Positions 53,473 through 62,599 are shown, numbered from the stretch's first letter. The stretch is 64,000 nt of DNA from DATGFK01 sp040007395 (GCA_040007395.1 JBDTVG010000011.1:33504-97503), one strand, 5' to 3'. The notes: generated by a model not told the origin, from the letters alone. Made by a program: numbers and translations.

Positions 53473-53546
53473 GCGGACGAGGCAAGCCTCGTCCCTACAA
53501 TCCAAACCGTATTTTGTAGGGGTTGGGCGGGCCTGCGCGGCCCTGC
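53473..53546. repeat. REP-like palindrome pair (family A)
   Basis: GGACGAGGCAAGCCTCGTCC is a variant of the GGACAGGGCAAGCCCTGTCC stem with matching changes on both arms. CCTACA and TTGTAGGGG follow. The right arm is irregular. Confidence 0.8.
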
Positions 53547-53560
53547 ATTTTTAGAATTGA

Positions 53561-54298
53561 TTAGACACGCACCGGAGGCCAGATAATCACCTCTTGCCGC
53601 CGCGAAAAATGCAGCAGTGGCGCGATGGCTGGTAATTCTAGACTTGCGGACTGGGCCATTGTATTCTGCTCGATGTGCGCTTCGGCGGGTTGCAAAGGCC
53701 ACGCCGCATGGTGGATCTCGCCCCGAAAAACGCGGTTGCCGCTATCAACGGCGTAGAGACAATAACGTTCGGTCAGCCAGTGTTCATGCGTACCGGGAAC
53801 GGGCAAGGTAACTTGACCGATAGGCCGATAGCGTCCGACAAACTCAGCGTTGCCGTGTAACCGCTGGCTGCTGTACTGTTCCCACTCGCCCTCGCGAGTA
53901 TGGCTCATTCGCGCCTGAAAGTAGGGCAGCCGATACCATACTCGTGCCGCCAGCACCGCCAGCGGATTGGTCACGTCCAAACTAAAGAAGTACACACCGG
54001 GCTTCCCGCCAACCGTTACATATGTCCGCACGTTGATTTCGGGAAAGGCTGCCAAGCCGGGGATCGATGGCAAATAGCGGAGGTGCAGTCCGCTGATCCC
54101 AAACGGCACGATACCCACCCACGCTTGCCCATCATATAGATCGAGATCCAGCACCGCCGGAACCAGACGACGCATGACATCGGCAGCGATAGGCCAATGG
54201 GCGAACAGTAGATCATCCCAGACCTGCGCCTGTATCCACGCGCCGCTTGGCAAGGGATAGGGACGGTGATCGAGATGGTCTAGCGGCTGCGTAGCGAT
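53561..54298 (-). CDS. DUF2071 (YqjF-like) protein, probable ATC start
   Basis: A DUF2071 protein of about 245 residues of unknown function. Motifs are HRPYPLPSGAWIQAQVWDD, LLFAHWPI, VGIVPFGISGLHLRYLPSIPG and FPEINVRTYV. The HRPYPLP block, which I recall as conserved in this family, lies before TTG 54253, the first NTG codon. Between the TAG of the upstream gene (54343, same frame) and 54253 the NTG codons ATG, GTG, TTG and CTG are all absent. ATC 54298 is placed 7 bases after GGAGA (54310-54306) and is the best start. It follows a TPR protein gene. Confidence 0.82.
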   Translation of the reverse strand: MATQPLDHLDHRPYPLPSGAWIQAQVWDDLLFAHWPIAADVMRRLVPAVLDLDLYDGQAWVGIVPFGISGLHLRYLPSIPGLAAFPEINVRTYVTVGGKPGVYFFSLDVTNPLAVLAARVWYRLPYFQARMSHTREGEWEQYSSQRLHGNAEFVGRYRPIGQVTLPVPGTHEHWLTERYCLYAVDSGNRVFRGEIHHAAWPLQPAEAHIEQNTMAQSASLELPAIAPLLHFSRRQEVIIWPPVRV

Positions 54299-54340
54299 AG
54301 CAAAGTCTCCGTAAAATCTTCTATGCTGGCAGGCAATCGG

Positions 54341-55621
54341 CTAGTGCTGTTGTGCTGCCGCTGGCACTTTGAAGGCCTGAATAGCATTTTCAACTTTTTC
54401 AATATACTCAGCGATTTGTTTGGGTGGCTGCGGAGAATCCCGCAACCGCTTGAGATCGCTCAAGAAGGTTTCTAGCGGTACGGCATTATGTACTTGCTTG
54501 ATGGCAATATCAAGATTCTTGTGCGCGTCGGCAAATTTACCCAGCACCAACATCGCAATGGTCAGGTCGAAGCGGCTCCAATAGTCGAACGGATTTGCGT
54601 CAAGCGTGCGGGTCGAAATCTGCGAGGAGCGATTGAAGTAACTCTCGGATTCCTCCACATGCCCTTGTGTAAAGTGCAACATCGCCAGATTGACAATGGG
54701 ATATGAGTTTTGCGGCGTAACAAATTCTGCCTCGTGATAGGCTTGGATAGCTTCGTCAATACGCCCCTGTTTTTTATACAACCCGCCTAGCACGGCATAC
54801 ACCGACTCACCGTTAATGTCACGGACTGCCGGGTCGTCGCCTAGTGCCTTGAGAAACATCCGCTCCGCGTCAACATAGCCAAGTTTGCGTTGAGCAGGAT
54901 CTTTCGTTCGGTCAGCTTGTAGGCGTAGAGCATAGGCCAATGCTGCTTCAGCAGGCGGGAAATGTCCGCCGGGCGTAAGCGAACGCTTTAGATGCTCAAT
55001 CCCTTTTTCAATATCCTGTTCTTGGGTATATAGATAGCCTAGAAAATAATTAATTGCCGAGTTTTCCGGGTCAAGGGCATAGGCTTCGAGGTAAGTTCTA
55101 AGCGCCGATTTCATGTTCTTGGACTCTAGCTGCTGCTCGCCAAGCTGCATGATCGACAGGGCGCGAATCGCGTTGTTGGATTGGACGCGGATCTCCTCCG
55201 ACTGTGCCTTGAGTTGATCGCGAGTTGCGTCAAGTTCGGTGCGGGCTTTTTCAAGCTCGGCGCTGTAATCCTGAATAGTGCGAATACCCGCCGTCGTTAG
55301 TAATGCGCCTGTGGCTGCTGCCAGCGCACCAATGATAATGCCTGCCACCTGAATAAAGGACAACATGGAGTTGACCAAATTCATGGCTTGGTTGGCGTTA
55401 TTGTTCGTTTTGTCGGCGTTGTCGCTGGCCTGCTGCGCTTGTGCCAGAATATCAGCGGGGGAGAGCGTGGCGGTGCTGGGAGCAACCGCTGTCGAGGTCA
55501 CTGTTGGCGTAGGGGTATCTTGCGACCCCTGTGCGGTGGCGAGAGTCGGCACGAAAACCAGAACCCCTAGCATCAAGATCAGACAAGCGATGCACATTGC
55601 TGCAAAAAAGGATCGTTTCAC
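54341..55621 (-). CDS. Membrane-anchored TPR protein
   Basis: A 426-residue protein with a signal or membrane segment near the start, a Thr/Ala/Pro-rich linker, a second hydrophobic segment (about 85-110) and a coiled coil (AELEKARTELDATRDQLKAQSEEIRVQ). About six tetratricopeptide-like repeats follow (e.g. ALRTYLEAYALDPENSAINYFLGYLY and AIQAYHEAEFVTPQNSYPIVNLAML). TPRs bind partner proteins; the partner is unknown. GTG 55621 with GGGGA upstream is preferred over TTG 55636. It ends 42 bases before the DUF2071 start, in the same frame. Confidence 0.8.
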   Translation of the reverse strand: MKRSFFAAMCIACLILMLGVLVFVPTLATAQGSQDTPTPTVTSTAVAPSTATLSPADILAQAQQASDNADKTNNNANQAMNLVNSMLSFIQVAGIIIGALAAATGALLTTAGIRTIQDYSAELEKARTELDATRDQLKAQSEEIRVQSNNAIRALSIMQLGEQQLESKNMKSALRTYLEAYALDPENSAINYFLGYLYTQEQDIEKGIEHLKRSLTPGGHFPPAEAALAYALRLQADRTKDPAQRKLGYVDAERMFLKALGDDPAVRDINGESVYAVLGGLYKKQGRIDEAIQAYHEAEFVTPQNSYPIVNLAMLHFTQGHVEESESYFNRSSQISTRTLDANPFDYWSRFDLTIAMLVLGKFADAHKNLDIAIKQVHNAVPLETFLSDLKRLRDSPQPPKQIAEYIEKVENAIQAFKVPAAAQQH

Positions 55622-55764
55622 CACTATCCCCGCCAATCTCTATGTGAAGATAATTCGATCCCAAGTGTAACATAGGCTGGGAAAGTGTGTTACAACCAAC
55701 GCAGTATGAGTCTAGGGCTATGGTACAATATTAAAAATGCTTCTGCGCTAAATGATGAGGTCAA

Positions 55765-56127
55765 ATGCTGATTAAGTTCTATACTGATACGCATATTGAT
55801 AAGGCAGTTATGGTACAGTTGAGACTTAGCGGCATTGACAGTATTCGTTGTGAAGAAGTAGGTCGAGCCGAAGCAGATGATTTCGAGCATCTCACCTATG
55901 CGGCTAGTGAGCAACGATCCATCGTAACCAACGATCAGGGATTCACAGGACATCACCGCCAATGGTTAGAAGCAGGCAAGCATCATGCTGGGATCTTTCT
56001 AATCACAAAAGATAAAGAAAACATTGGCTTAATCGTCAATACACTGTTATTTTGGCACGAAGCAATCACTATCGGTGCTGCCGATCTTGAAAAAGATGTA
56101 GTTGATCAGATTCAATATTTACCTTGA
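55765..56127 (+). CDS. DUF5615 PIN-like toxin
   Basis: A 120-residue protein. IKFYTDTHIDKAVMVQLR at the start, EADDFEHLTYAASEQRSIVTNDQGFTGHH in the middle and the later strand FLITKD match the DUF5615 PIN-like family, which has an Asp near the start and a TND motif. It is probably the toxin of the DUF433-DUF5615 pair formed with the next gene 9 bases downstream. The usual order in this family puts the antitoxin first; here it is second. Confidence 0.75.
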   Translation: MLIKFYTDTHIDKAVMVQLRLSGIDSIRCEEVGRAEADDFEHLTYAASEQRSIVTNDQGFTGHHRQWLEAGKHHAGIFLITKDKENIGLIVNTLLFWHEAITIGAADLEKDVVDQIQYLP

Positions 56128-56136
56128 GGAAAGCCA

Positions 56137-56463
56137 ATGACAACCTATTCTATTGACTATATTGTCAGCGATCCAATCAAGCGTCGTGGACGACCTCGAA
56201 TCAATGATACGGGAATCACGGTACACAACATTGCCGAAGATTACAATAGCGGTATGAGCGTGCAGCAAATCGTCGAGGCGTTTGAACTAACCCCCGGTCA
56301 AGTCCATGCCGCGCTATCTTACTATTTTGATCATCAAGCCGAGATTGATCAGGATCTTCTTGATGACCAGAAACAAACAGAAACCTATATTGCTGAACAT
56401 GGCGTGGGGATCACACTAGAGGAATTGAAACGCCGGATAGAGGAACATAAAGCAAATCGTTAG
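56137..56463 (+). CDS. DUF433-like antitoxin
   Basis: A 108-residue protein. The motif RPRINDTGITVHNIAEDYNSGMSVQQIVEAFELTPGQVHAALSYYFDHQAEID is the DUF433 pattern, an HTH-like antitoxin domain. The charged C-terminal helix may bind the toxin. It lies 9 bases after the DUF5615 gene and 4 bases before the Elp3-like gene, so the last may be read from the same promoter. Confidence 0.8.
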   Translation: MTTYSIDYIVSDPIKRRGRPRINDTGITVHNIAEDYNSGMSVQQIVEAFELTPGQVHAALSYYFDHQAEIDQDLLDDQKQTETYIAEHGVGITLEELKRRIEEHKANR

Positions 56464-56467
56464 CACT

Positions 56468-58288
56468 ATGCCCCACAAACCCGCTGTTGATCTTGAGCAT
56501 TACCATGCGCCGCTATTGGCGATTCTGGCTGAGGTTGTGCGCGAATCGATCCTTTCCCGCAAACAACTTGTCCGCTTGCTGAAAGCCCATCTCAAGGATG
56601 ACGGCAGCTTTTTCGGCAGCGACGATCTGATTCTGGCCTACCGTACCTTTGCCGGGGATTATGGCCTGCCATCGTTCGATCCGGCGGTGGTCGAACGGCT
56701 GCGGCTCAAACCTGTGCGGACGAATTCGGGCGTGGCAGTCGTGACCGTGTTGACCAAGCCGTTCCCTTGCCCCGGCGAGTGTATCTTCTGCCCGAACGAT
56801 GTACGGATGCCTAAGAGCTATCTTGCCGACGAACCGGGCGCACAACGGGCGGAGCAAAACGGCTTCGATCCCTATTTACAGACGTACTCGCGGCTGCTGG
56901 CGCTCTACCGAACAGGCCATCCCACCGATAAAGTCGAGGTGATTATCCTCGGCGGCACATGGTCGTTCTACCCAGAAAACTACCAGATCTGGTTTGTCCG
57001 GCGGATCTTCGACGCGCTGCACGATTTTGGCAACGGCATCAATCGCACAGCCGAAATCGCCGCCCTTGTCCGCGATAGTTCGCCGTATGCCTATAACGCC
57101 ACCACTGTCACCATAGACGGTATTCACTTTGAGCAAACCTATAATCAGGTGGTGCAGTCGGTCTACAAGGCTGAAATGCAGCATTCACGGGACTATGCGG
57201 CGGCAATTGCCGTCGGGCAACGCCAGCGCTCACCGAATGATGAGTATGCCACATGGGACGAACTCGAAGCGGCACACCGCGAAAACGAAGAAGCGGCCTG
57301 TCGGTGTGTCGGCTTGGTCATCGAGACACGCCCCGATCACATCAATGCCGAGGAAGTGCTGCGTATCCGGCGCTTGGGTTGCACCAAAGTGCAGATCGGC
57401 TTTCAGAGTCTCAATGATGTTGTGCTGCGGAAGAATCGACGGGGGCATACCGTCGCTGCCACCCGTCGCGCAGTGAAACTGCTGCGACAAGCGGGCTTCA
57501 AGATTCATGCCCACTGGATGCCGAACCTCTATGGATCGTCGCCCGACGCGGATATTGCCGACTACAAGTTGATGTTCGCTGACCCGGACTTTTGCCCCGA
57601 CGAATTAAAAATCTACCCCTGTTCGCTGATCGCCAGCGCGGAACTGATGCAGCGCTATCAGGACGGATCGTGGCAGCCCTACACCCATGATGAACTGCTG
57701 CATGTACTGGTCGAAGCGCTGCGCCACACGCCCGAATACTGCCGCCTGACGCGCATTATTCGCGATATTCCGGGGACGGATATTGTCGCGGGCAACAAAA
57801 CAACGAACTTACGCCAAGTTGCCGAAAACGCCCTAGCGCAGCACGGCGAACGCAGTCACGATATTCGCGCCCGTGAAATCGGCAATCTCGCGGTCACTGA
57901 GGACGATCTGCATCTCGATGAAGTGTGGTATGCCACCAGCACAGGCCGTGATGTTTTTATGCAGTACATCACCGCAGATCGCAGCATCGCGGGATTTCTG
58001 CGCCTTTCTTTGCCTGTAGACACAGACTCGCCGCTAACCGATGAACTCGCTGGGGCGGCGATCATTCGTGAAGTTCATGTGTACGGGCAAGCGCTGACTA
58101 TCGGTGAATCTGCGCCGGGGAAGCCGCAGCACTTGGGGCTTGGGACTCGGTTGATCGAACGGGCTGTCGAGATCGCGCAGGCGCAGGGCTACGCCCGACT
58201 CGCGGTGATCTCAGCGGTTGGCACTCGCGCCTACTATCGCAAGCGCGGCTTTGCCGACGGCACACTGTATCAGGTCAGAGCTTTATAG
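56468..58288 (+). CDS. elp3: Elp3-like radical SAM/GNAT tRNA-modifying enzyme
   Basis: A 606-residue homologue of the catalytic Elongator subunit Elp3. The radical SAM cluster region is FPCPGECIFCPNDVRMPKSYL (Cys ligands), followed by GGTWSFYPENYQIWFVRRIFDAL, IETRPDHINAEEVLRIRRLGCTKVQIGFQSL and HAHWMPNLYGS. The C-terminal GNAT region contains HLGLGTRLIERAVEIA and RAYYRKRGF. Elp3 places a carboxymethyl group on U34 of tRNAs in eukaryotes and archaea; bacterial homologues are uncommon and their tRNA target is less clear. Confidence 0.9.
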   Translation: MPHKPAVDLEHYHAPLLAILAEVVRESILSRKQLVRLLKAHLKDDGSFFGSDDLILAYRTFAGDYGLPSFDPAVVERLRLKPVRTNSGVAVVTVLTKPFPCPGECIFCPNDVRMPKSYLADEPGAQRAEQNGFDPYLQTYSRLLALYRTGHPTDKVEVIILGGTWSFYPENYQIWFVRRIFDALHDFGNGINRTAEIAALVRDSSPYAYNATTVTIDGIHFEQTYNQVVQSVYKAEMQHSRDYAAAIAVGQRQRSPNDEYATWDELEAAHRENEEAACRCVGLVIETRPDHINAEEVLRIRRLGCTKVQIGFQSLNDVVLRKNRRGHTVAATRRAVKLLRQAGFKIHAHWMPNLYGSSPDADIADYKLMFADPDFCPDELKIYPCSLIASAELMQRYQDGSWQPYTHDELLHVLVEALRHTPEYCRLTRIIRDIPGTDIVAGNKTTNLRQVAENALAQHGERSHDIRAREIGNLAVTEDDLHLDEVWYATSTGRDVFMQYITADRSIAGFLRLSLPVDTDSPLTDELAGAAIIREVHVYGQALTIGESAPGKPQHLGLGTRLIERAVEIAQAQGYARLAVISAVGTRAYYRKRGFADGTLYQVRAL

Positions 58289-58491
58289 AAACTGCCTCAT
58301 GCGCCCTCACCCTAATCTTCAAAACCCGACGCTTTTCCGCCTTTTCCTACCAGTACTCAGAAGCGACTCTTGTTCCCCTCGCCTGCGGGAGAGAGAATGC
58401 GTCCGTACCGAGGATTATTCTCGGTGCAGTTTGAGATTCGGAGACTACCCAGAAAACCGCGAGAATAGAACTCGGCAGAAAACGGGGCAAA

Positions 58492-59343
58492 TCAGTCCTG
58501 TTCGTCAGACTCAAGCGCCAGAAGTTGTGCAATTTTATCGGCGGTCTCTTTGCTGCGCGGGGTGTAAACCAAAAGCCGCAGATCGGGAAAATTGACCCTC
58601 TGAAGCAAGAGAAACTCAAAGTCCAGTTCACCGACACGCGGATGATCAACCGATTTGCGCCCATCCAGCACATTGAGCACATCGGGGCGCGCCCATAAAT
58701 CGCGAAACTCTGGGCTGATTTCGCTCAATTCAGCGATCTGTTTGGCCCACCAAGGGTCTTCGACGAAACGTCCGTATTCGGCGTGAAATTGTGCTAGACA
58801 CAGGCGGGCCAGATCCTCCCAGTGTGGGTCTTTGGGTCCCGGTTGGGTGAATATTCGCCAGATAATATTGCGATCTCGCTCCGATTGCCATTCGTAGAGG
58901 CCAAATACGGCACAGTGCGCCCGATTCCGTGCTATAGAATTGAAACGAGCATCAACCACACCCACTGGGATTGTCCCAAGCTGATCCAGAAACAGTTGTA
59001 GGGCCGGACTGATGGTTGGTGGCGAAAAGGTCTCCACGGGCGGGGGTTGTCTGAGCGCCAACAAAAACAGGTGGGTGCGTTCGTTGTCTTCCAGTTGCAA
59101 CACTCGCGCCAGACTTTCCAATAGTTGCACCGATACATTAATATCACGTCCCTGCTCAAGCCGGGTATACCATCCGGGGCTTATTCCAGCCAGCAACGCC
59201 ACTTCTTCGCGCCGTAACCCGGGTGTACGCCTGCGTATCCCTCTCGATAATCCCGCCTTTTCTGGCGCTAAGCGAGCACGGCGGATCCGCAGGAATTCCG
59301 CTAATTCTTGATGCCGATCCAACTCCAATTGATTGATAGCCAT
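58492..59343 (-). CDS. XRE-type regulator with MmyB-like ligand domain
   Basis: A 283-residue regulator. The helix-turn-helix region (RRRTPGLRREEVALLAGISPGWYTRLEQGRDINVSVQLLESLARVL) covers about residues 37-82. The rest (VGVVDARFNSIARNRAHCAVFG, WRIFTQPG, YGRFVEDPWW, LDFEFLLLQRVNFPDLRLLVY) matches the MmyB-like PAS-type ligand-binding domain that recognises small hydrophobic molecules in Actinobacteria. ATG 59343 has GGAGA upstream. It is divergent from the epimerase gene, which it probably controls through two inverted 11-bp sites. Confidence 0.88.
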   Translation of the reverse strand: MAINQLELDRHQELAEFLRIRRARLAPEKAGLSRGIRRRTPGLRREEVALLAGISPGWYTRLEQGRDINVSVQLLESLARVLQLEDNERTHLFLLALRQPPPVETFSPPTISPALQLFLDQLGTIPVGVVDARFNSIARNRAHCAVFGLYEWQSERDRNIIWRIFTQPGPKDPHWEDLARLCLAQFHAEYGRFVEDPWWAKQIAELSEISPEFRDLWARPDVLNVLDGRKSVDHPRVGELDFEFLLLQRVNFPDLRLLVYTPRSKETADKIAQLLALESDEQD

Positions 59344-59380
59344 CCGACAATCTCCAACCAATAATGACACCGTAGGCTGG

Positions 59381-59499
59381 CAGTGTTAGTGGTAGGATAA
59401 ACACTGGTCTCCCTACCCCCTATCTTTAATTATACACTAGTGGCGCGTGTGGAGAGTTGATTTGCCTCGGTAACACACGCAGATCGAACACTAACACTG
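59381..59499. promoter_or_regulatory. Inverted 11-bp sites in the divergent promoter
   Basis: CAGTGTTAGTG (59381-59391) and its exact inverse CACTAACACTG (59489-59499) lie at the two sides of the intergenic region. A third AACACTG is at 59400-59406. They fit binding sites of the divergent XRE regulator. Confidence 0.65.
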
Positions 59500-59525
59500 A
59501 GTCTCGTCTACTGGAGGAATTTCCC

Positions 59526-60413
59526 ATGAAAGTTTTTGTGACAGGTGCATCAGGATTCATCGGCTCCGTTACCGTCCGCGAGTTGATTGCGGCGAGGCAT
59601 CAGGTCGTCGGTCTGGCGCGCTCGGATAATTCCGCTGCATCCGTCGCTTCTATGGGTGCAGAAGTGCTGCGCGGCGACTTGGATGATCTGGATAGCCTGC
59701 GGCGTGGCGCGGCGGCATCGGATGGTGTGATTCATACCGCCTACATTCACGGCTCTACCGATTTTGCAAAGGCATCTGAAGCGGATCGGAGTGCCATTGA
59801 GACGATTGGCGCGGTGCTTGCCGGATCTGATCGCCCCTTCGTCGTGAGCGCTGGAACCCCTGGTCTAGTTGAAGGTCGTGTGGTAACAGAGGACGACACG
59901 ACTGAACCTATGATAGGTCGTTTCTCGGAGGTGGCGGCGCTACTGTTGACCGCGCAAGGCGTGCGTGTGTCGGTCATACGGTTGCCTCGGTCGGTGCACG
60001 GCGAGGGTGACTATCACGGTTTTGTCCCACGACTAATCAACATGGCGCGCTCGACGGGCGTGGCGGGTTATCCGGGTAACGGATCGTACCGCTGGCCCGC
60101 GGTACATCGCCTCGATGCTGCTCGCCTGTTCCGCCTCGCACTGGAAAGCGCGCCAGCAGGTACACGGCTGCACGCCGTCGGCGACGAAGGTATAGCGGTG
60201 CGCGACATTGCAGCCAGCATTAGCCGCCATCTCAACCTTCCGGTTGCGTCTGTGCCACTCAGCGAAGCGGAAGCCCGCTTCGGCTTTCTTGGACGCGTTC
60301 TCACCTTCGACTGCCCATCGTCCAGCGCCCTGACCCAAGAGCGATTTGGATGGCATCCAGAGCAACCCGGTCTGATTGCAGATCTCGATCAAGGCCACTA
60401 CTTCAAGAATTAG
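59526..60413 (+). CDS. NAD-dependent epimerase/dehydratase-like SDR protein
   Basis: A 295-residue extended SDR. The nucleotide-binding TGASGFIGS (7-15) and GLARSD lead to LRGDLDDLDSL and VIHTAYIHG. The catalytic YxxxK is not evident: the corresponding segment reads GRFSEVAAL, and the region with the family Ser gives VSAGTPG. It may bind a nucleotide without the standard Tyr-Lys pair. Typical of plasmid- or stress-linked SDRs controlled by MmyB regulators. GGAGGAA before the ATG. Confidence 0.82.
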   Translation: MKVFVTGASGFIGSVTVRELIAARHQVVGLARSDNSAASVASMGAEVLRGDLDDLDSLRRGAAASDGVIHTAYIHGSTDFAKASEADRSAIETIGAVLAGSDRPFVVSAGTPGLVEGRVVTEDDTTEPMIGRFSEVAALLLTAQGVRVSVIRLPRSVHGEGDYHGFVPRLINMARSTGVAGYPGNGSYRWPAVHRLDAARLFRLALESAPAGTRLHAVGDEGIAVRDIAASISRHLNLPVASVPLSEAEARFGFLGRVLTFDCPSSSALTQERFGWHPEQPGLIADLDQGHYFKN

Positions 60414-60845
60414 GTGGACAGGTTATCAACATTCGCAGCGAACATGCCTCGAATTTGATGAACTTGATCGCGCCGGAAGGTTAACATCCGTCGCCAAGGT
60501 GGTGATTTGTCCATCTGTTAAAAGCAAAAGGTCTTCCTCAGTGCCAGAGTTTATTCCAGATAAAACTCTGGCAACATCGATCAATGCCAAAGCATGTGTT
60601 ACTTGAAGATTCCCAAATCAGGCTCGATGAGGGCCAGTGGTTGAAGGCTAGCCGTGGGGCAAACGCCTCATTTTCGCGTTTTTACCAACTATCTCTGCAA
60701 CCTCACCATGATCCCCTAGAGGGGCTAGGGGTGAGGGTTGAACAAAGGCAAATTGGGAATTTGACCAGTCCCAGTTTGCTTAAAGGGCAAACTCCTTTTA
60801 TCATTGCGCTTAAAAGCTCATCTAAGCGGAAGATTTTACAATCTT
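60414..60845. other. Intergenic region, one C/G-rich repeat and possible gene remnant
   Basis: A C/G-rich repeat (CCCTAGAGGGGCTAGGGGTG, 60714-60733) is present. On the minus strand about 55 codons (roughly 60440-60625) stay open but have no start codon and no recognised family. Nothing else was recognised. Confidence 0.4.
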
Positions 60846-61817
60846 ATGACCGACGTACAGATTAAGTCAATACAAATCCCCACTCGCGTGGCGGGTGTGC
60901 GTTTCCAAAAGCTCGGCAAACTGTATCACTTTGACGCTGCCGATTTGCCGACCCTCAACGGCGGCGATTATGTCATCGTGGAAACGGTGCGCGGTCGCCA
61001 GATGGGGCAGGTGATGGGGTTTATCGATGCGGAGAAGGCCACCGAGCGCGACTATAAGCCTATCTTGAGGATCGCCACTCCCCGTGATTTGCTAATGAAG
61101 CAGACGTGGGAATCGCGCCAACTCGAAGCGCTCATCGACTGTCGCGAGAAAGCCTCACAGTTGGGCGGCTACGAAGATTGTAAGTTTCTCGAAGCGCAGT
61201 ACAACTATGATGGCACCAATCTGACTATCCTGTTCAGCGCTGCCGATAACAAAATCAATGTGAATCGGCTGCGAACGGCGCTAACTCCGCTGTATAAGGC
61301 CAAGTTGGAACTGCGCCAAGTGGGGCCGCGTGACGAGGCCAAACTGATCGGCGGCGCAGGCGCGTGCGGAATTACTCGGTGCTGCTCGACTTTCCTAACC
61401 GACTTCAGCCCGATCTCGATCAAGATGGCAAAGGCGCAAGGCATCTCGCTTAACCCATCAGAGATCACGGGGATGTGCGGGCGGTTACGCTGCTGTCTGG
61501 TCTACGAATATGAACAATATGTGCAAGCCCGCAAGGATCTCCCCAAGCGAAACAAGCGCGTCGGCACGCCACACGGCGAGGGTAAAGTCGTCGATATTCA
61601 CCCATTACAGGATTCGGTGACGGTGCTGGTCGAGGAAACCTTTCATGTAGTGTTCCGTGCCGATCTCACTCCGTTGGACGAGTTCGAGGCGTTGGAGAAA
61701 AAGGCAAAGGGCGGCTGTGCCAAACACGACGGCGGCGGCTGCGATTGCCATTCGCATGGCTCGGAAAAATCGGTGAGCGATAACGACGATGAGGACTCGA
61801 GCGATTTCGATGACTGA
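60846..61817 (+). CDS. ricT: PSP1 domain protein (RicT-like)
   Basis: A 323-residue PSP1 protein. The Cys-rich pattern GACGITRCCSTFL and GMCGRLRCCLVYEYEQY is that of RicT (YaaT), which together with RicA and RicF supports mRNA processing and phosphorelay in Bacillus, with iron-sulfur clusters bound by the Cys residues. The extreme C-terminus carries further Cys/His (GGCAKHDGGGCDCHSHG) and an acidic tail (DNDDEDSSDFDD). ATG 60846, preceded by GGAAGA, is chosen over the longer frame. It overlaps the next gene by 8 bases. Confidence 0.88.
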   Translation: MTDVQIKSIQIPTRVAGVRFQKLGKLYHFDAADLPTLNGGDYVIVETVRGRQMGQVMGFIDAEKATERDYKPILRIATPRDLLMKQTWESRQLEALIDCREKASQLGGYEDCKFLEAQYNYDGTNLTILFSAADNKINVNRLRTALTPLYKAKLELRQVGPRDEAKLIGGAGACGITRCCSTFLTDFSPISIKMAKAQGISLNPSEITGMCGRLRCCLVYEYEQYVQARKDLPKRNKRVGTPHGEGKVVDIHPLQDSVTVLVEETFHVVFRADLTPLDEFEALEKKAKGGCAKHDGGGCDCHSHGSEKSVSDNDDEDSSDFDD

Positions 61818-62529
61818 GCAATCACAATCCACAGCGCCACTGCGCGCAATGGCGATCTATGCTCACCCTGACGATCCGGAGTTCTTTTCCGGCGGTACGC
61901 TGCTCAAGTGGGCTGGTGAAGGTCGCGAGCTGATCTATGTGCTGGCGACTAGCGGCGACAAAGGCTCCGATGATCTTGAAATGACATCGCAGCACTTGAT
62001 CGAAATCCGTGAAGCCGAACAACGCGCCGCCGCCAAATGTGCCGGATCGGACACCGTTATTTTCTTGCGTTATCCTGACGGCGAACTCGAACATACCTTA
62101 GACTTGCGCCGCACCCTGACTCGTGTGATTCGCCAGCAGAAGCCGGATGTGGTTGTGACCTGCGATCCCGATAGCCGCTGGTTCGAGTCTGGTTCGGTCA
62201 ATCACCCGGATCATATGGCGATTGGTGAGGCGACTTTGGCGGCGGTCTATCCTTCGGCGCGTGACCGCCTGACCTTTATCGAACTGTGGCGCGATGAGGG
62301 ACTAGAACCGCACAAGGTCAAGCATGTTTATCTGGCGGGAACCCGTCAACCCAATGTCAAAGTAGACATCACGGCGGTACTGGACGCAAAGATCGCTATG
62401 ATCACTGAGCATCGCAGTCAGGTAAAAGATATGGATGCGATGGCGAAACGTCTGCGCGACGGCTTTGACCGCGAATTCTCGGATGGGGTCGTTTACACGG
62501 AATCATTCCGGTTGCTGACGTTGCGATAG
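61810..62529 (+). CDS. PIG-L family deacetylase
   Basis: A 239-residue LmbE/PIG-L deacetylase. The zinc motif is YAHPDDPEFFSGGTL (about residues 16-30), with VLATSGDKGS, REAEQRAAAK and the second zinc His in NHPDHMAIGEA. Members remove acetyl groups from N-acetylglucosaminyl-type substrates, such as the thiols mycothiol and bacillithiol, or from glycolipids. It is translationally coupled to the PSP1 gene (overlap of 8 bases). Confidence 0.88.
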   Translation: MTEQSQSTAPLRAMAIYAHPDDPEFFSGGTLLKWAGEGRELIYVLATSGDKGSDDLEMTSQHLIEIREAEQRAAAKCAGSDTVIFLRYPDGELEHTLDLRRTLTRVIRQQKPDVVVTCDPDSRWFESGSVNHPDHMAIGEATLAAVYPSARDRLTFIELWRDEGLEPHKVKHVYLAGTRQPNVKVDITAVLDAKIAMITEHRSQVKDMDAMAKRLRDGFDREFSDGVVYTESFRLLTLR

Positions 62530-62599
62530 CGAAGCGCACAAGCGGGGCAGATAGAGCGTTCGTTTAAGGGTAGGTATTTCAAAAATACGTACTCAAATT

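Noticed and set aside
1846..53546. Family A palindromes considered as intrinsic terminators
   Set aside because: They lack T-runs and also lie within operons or upstream of genes. They form a dispersed repeat family.
60440..60625. Minus-strand frame of about 55 codons after the epimerase gene
   Set aside because: It reads protein-like but lacks a start codon, a ribosome-binding site and any recognised family. It was kept only as a note on the gap.
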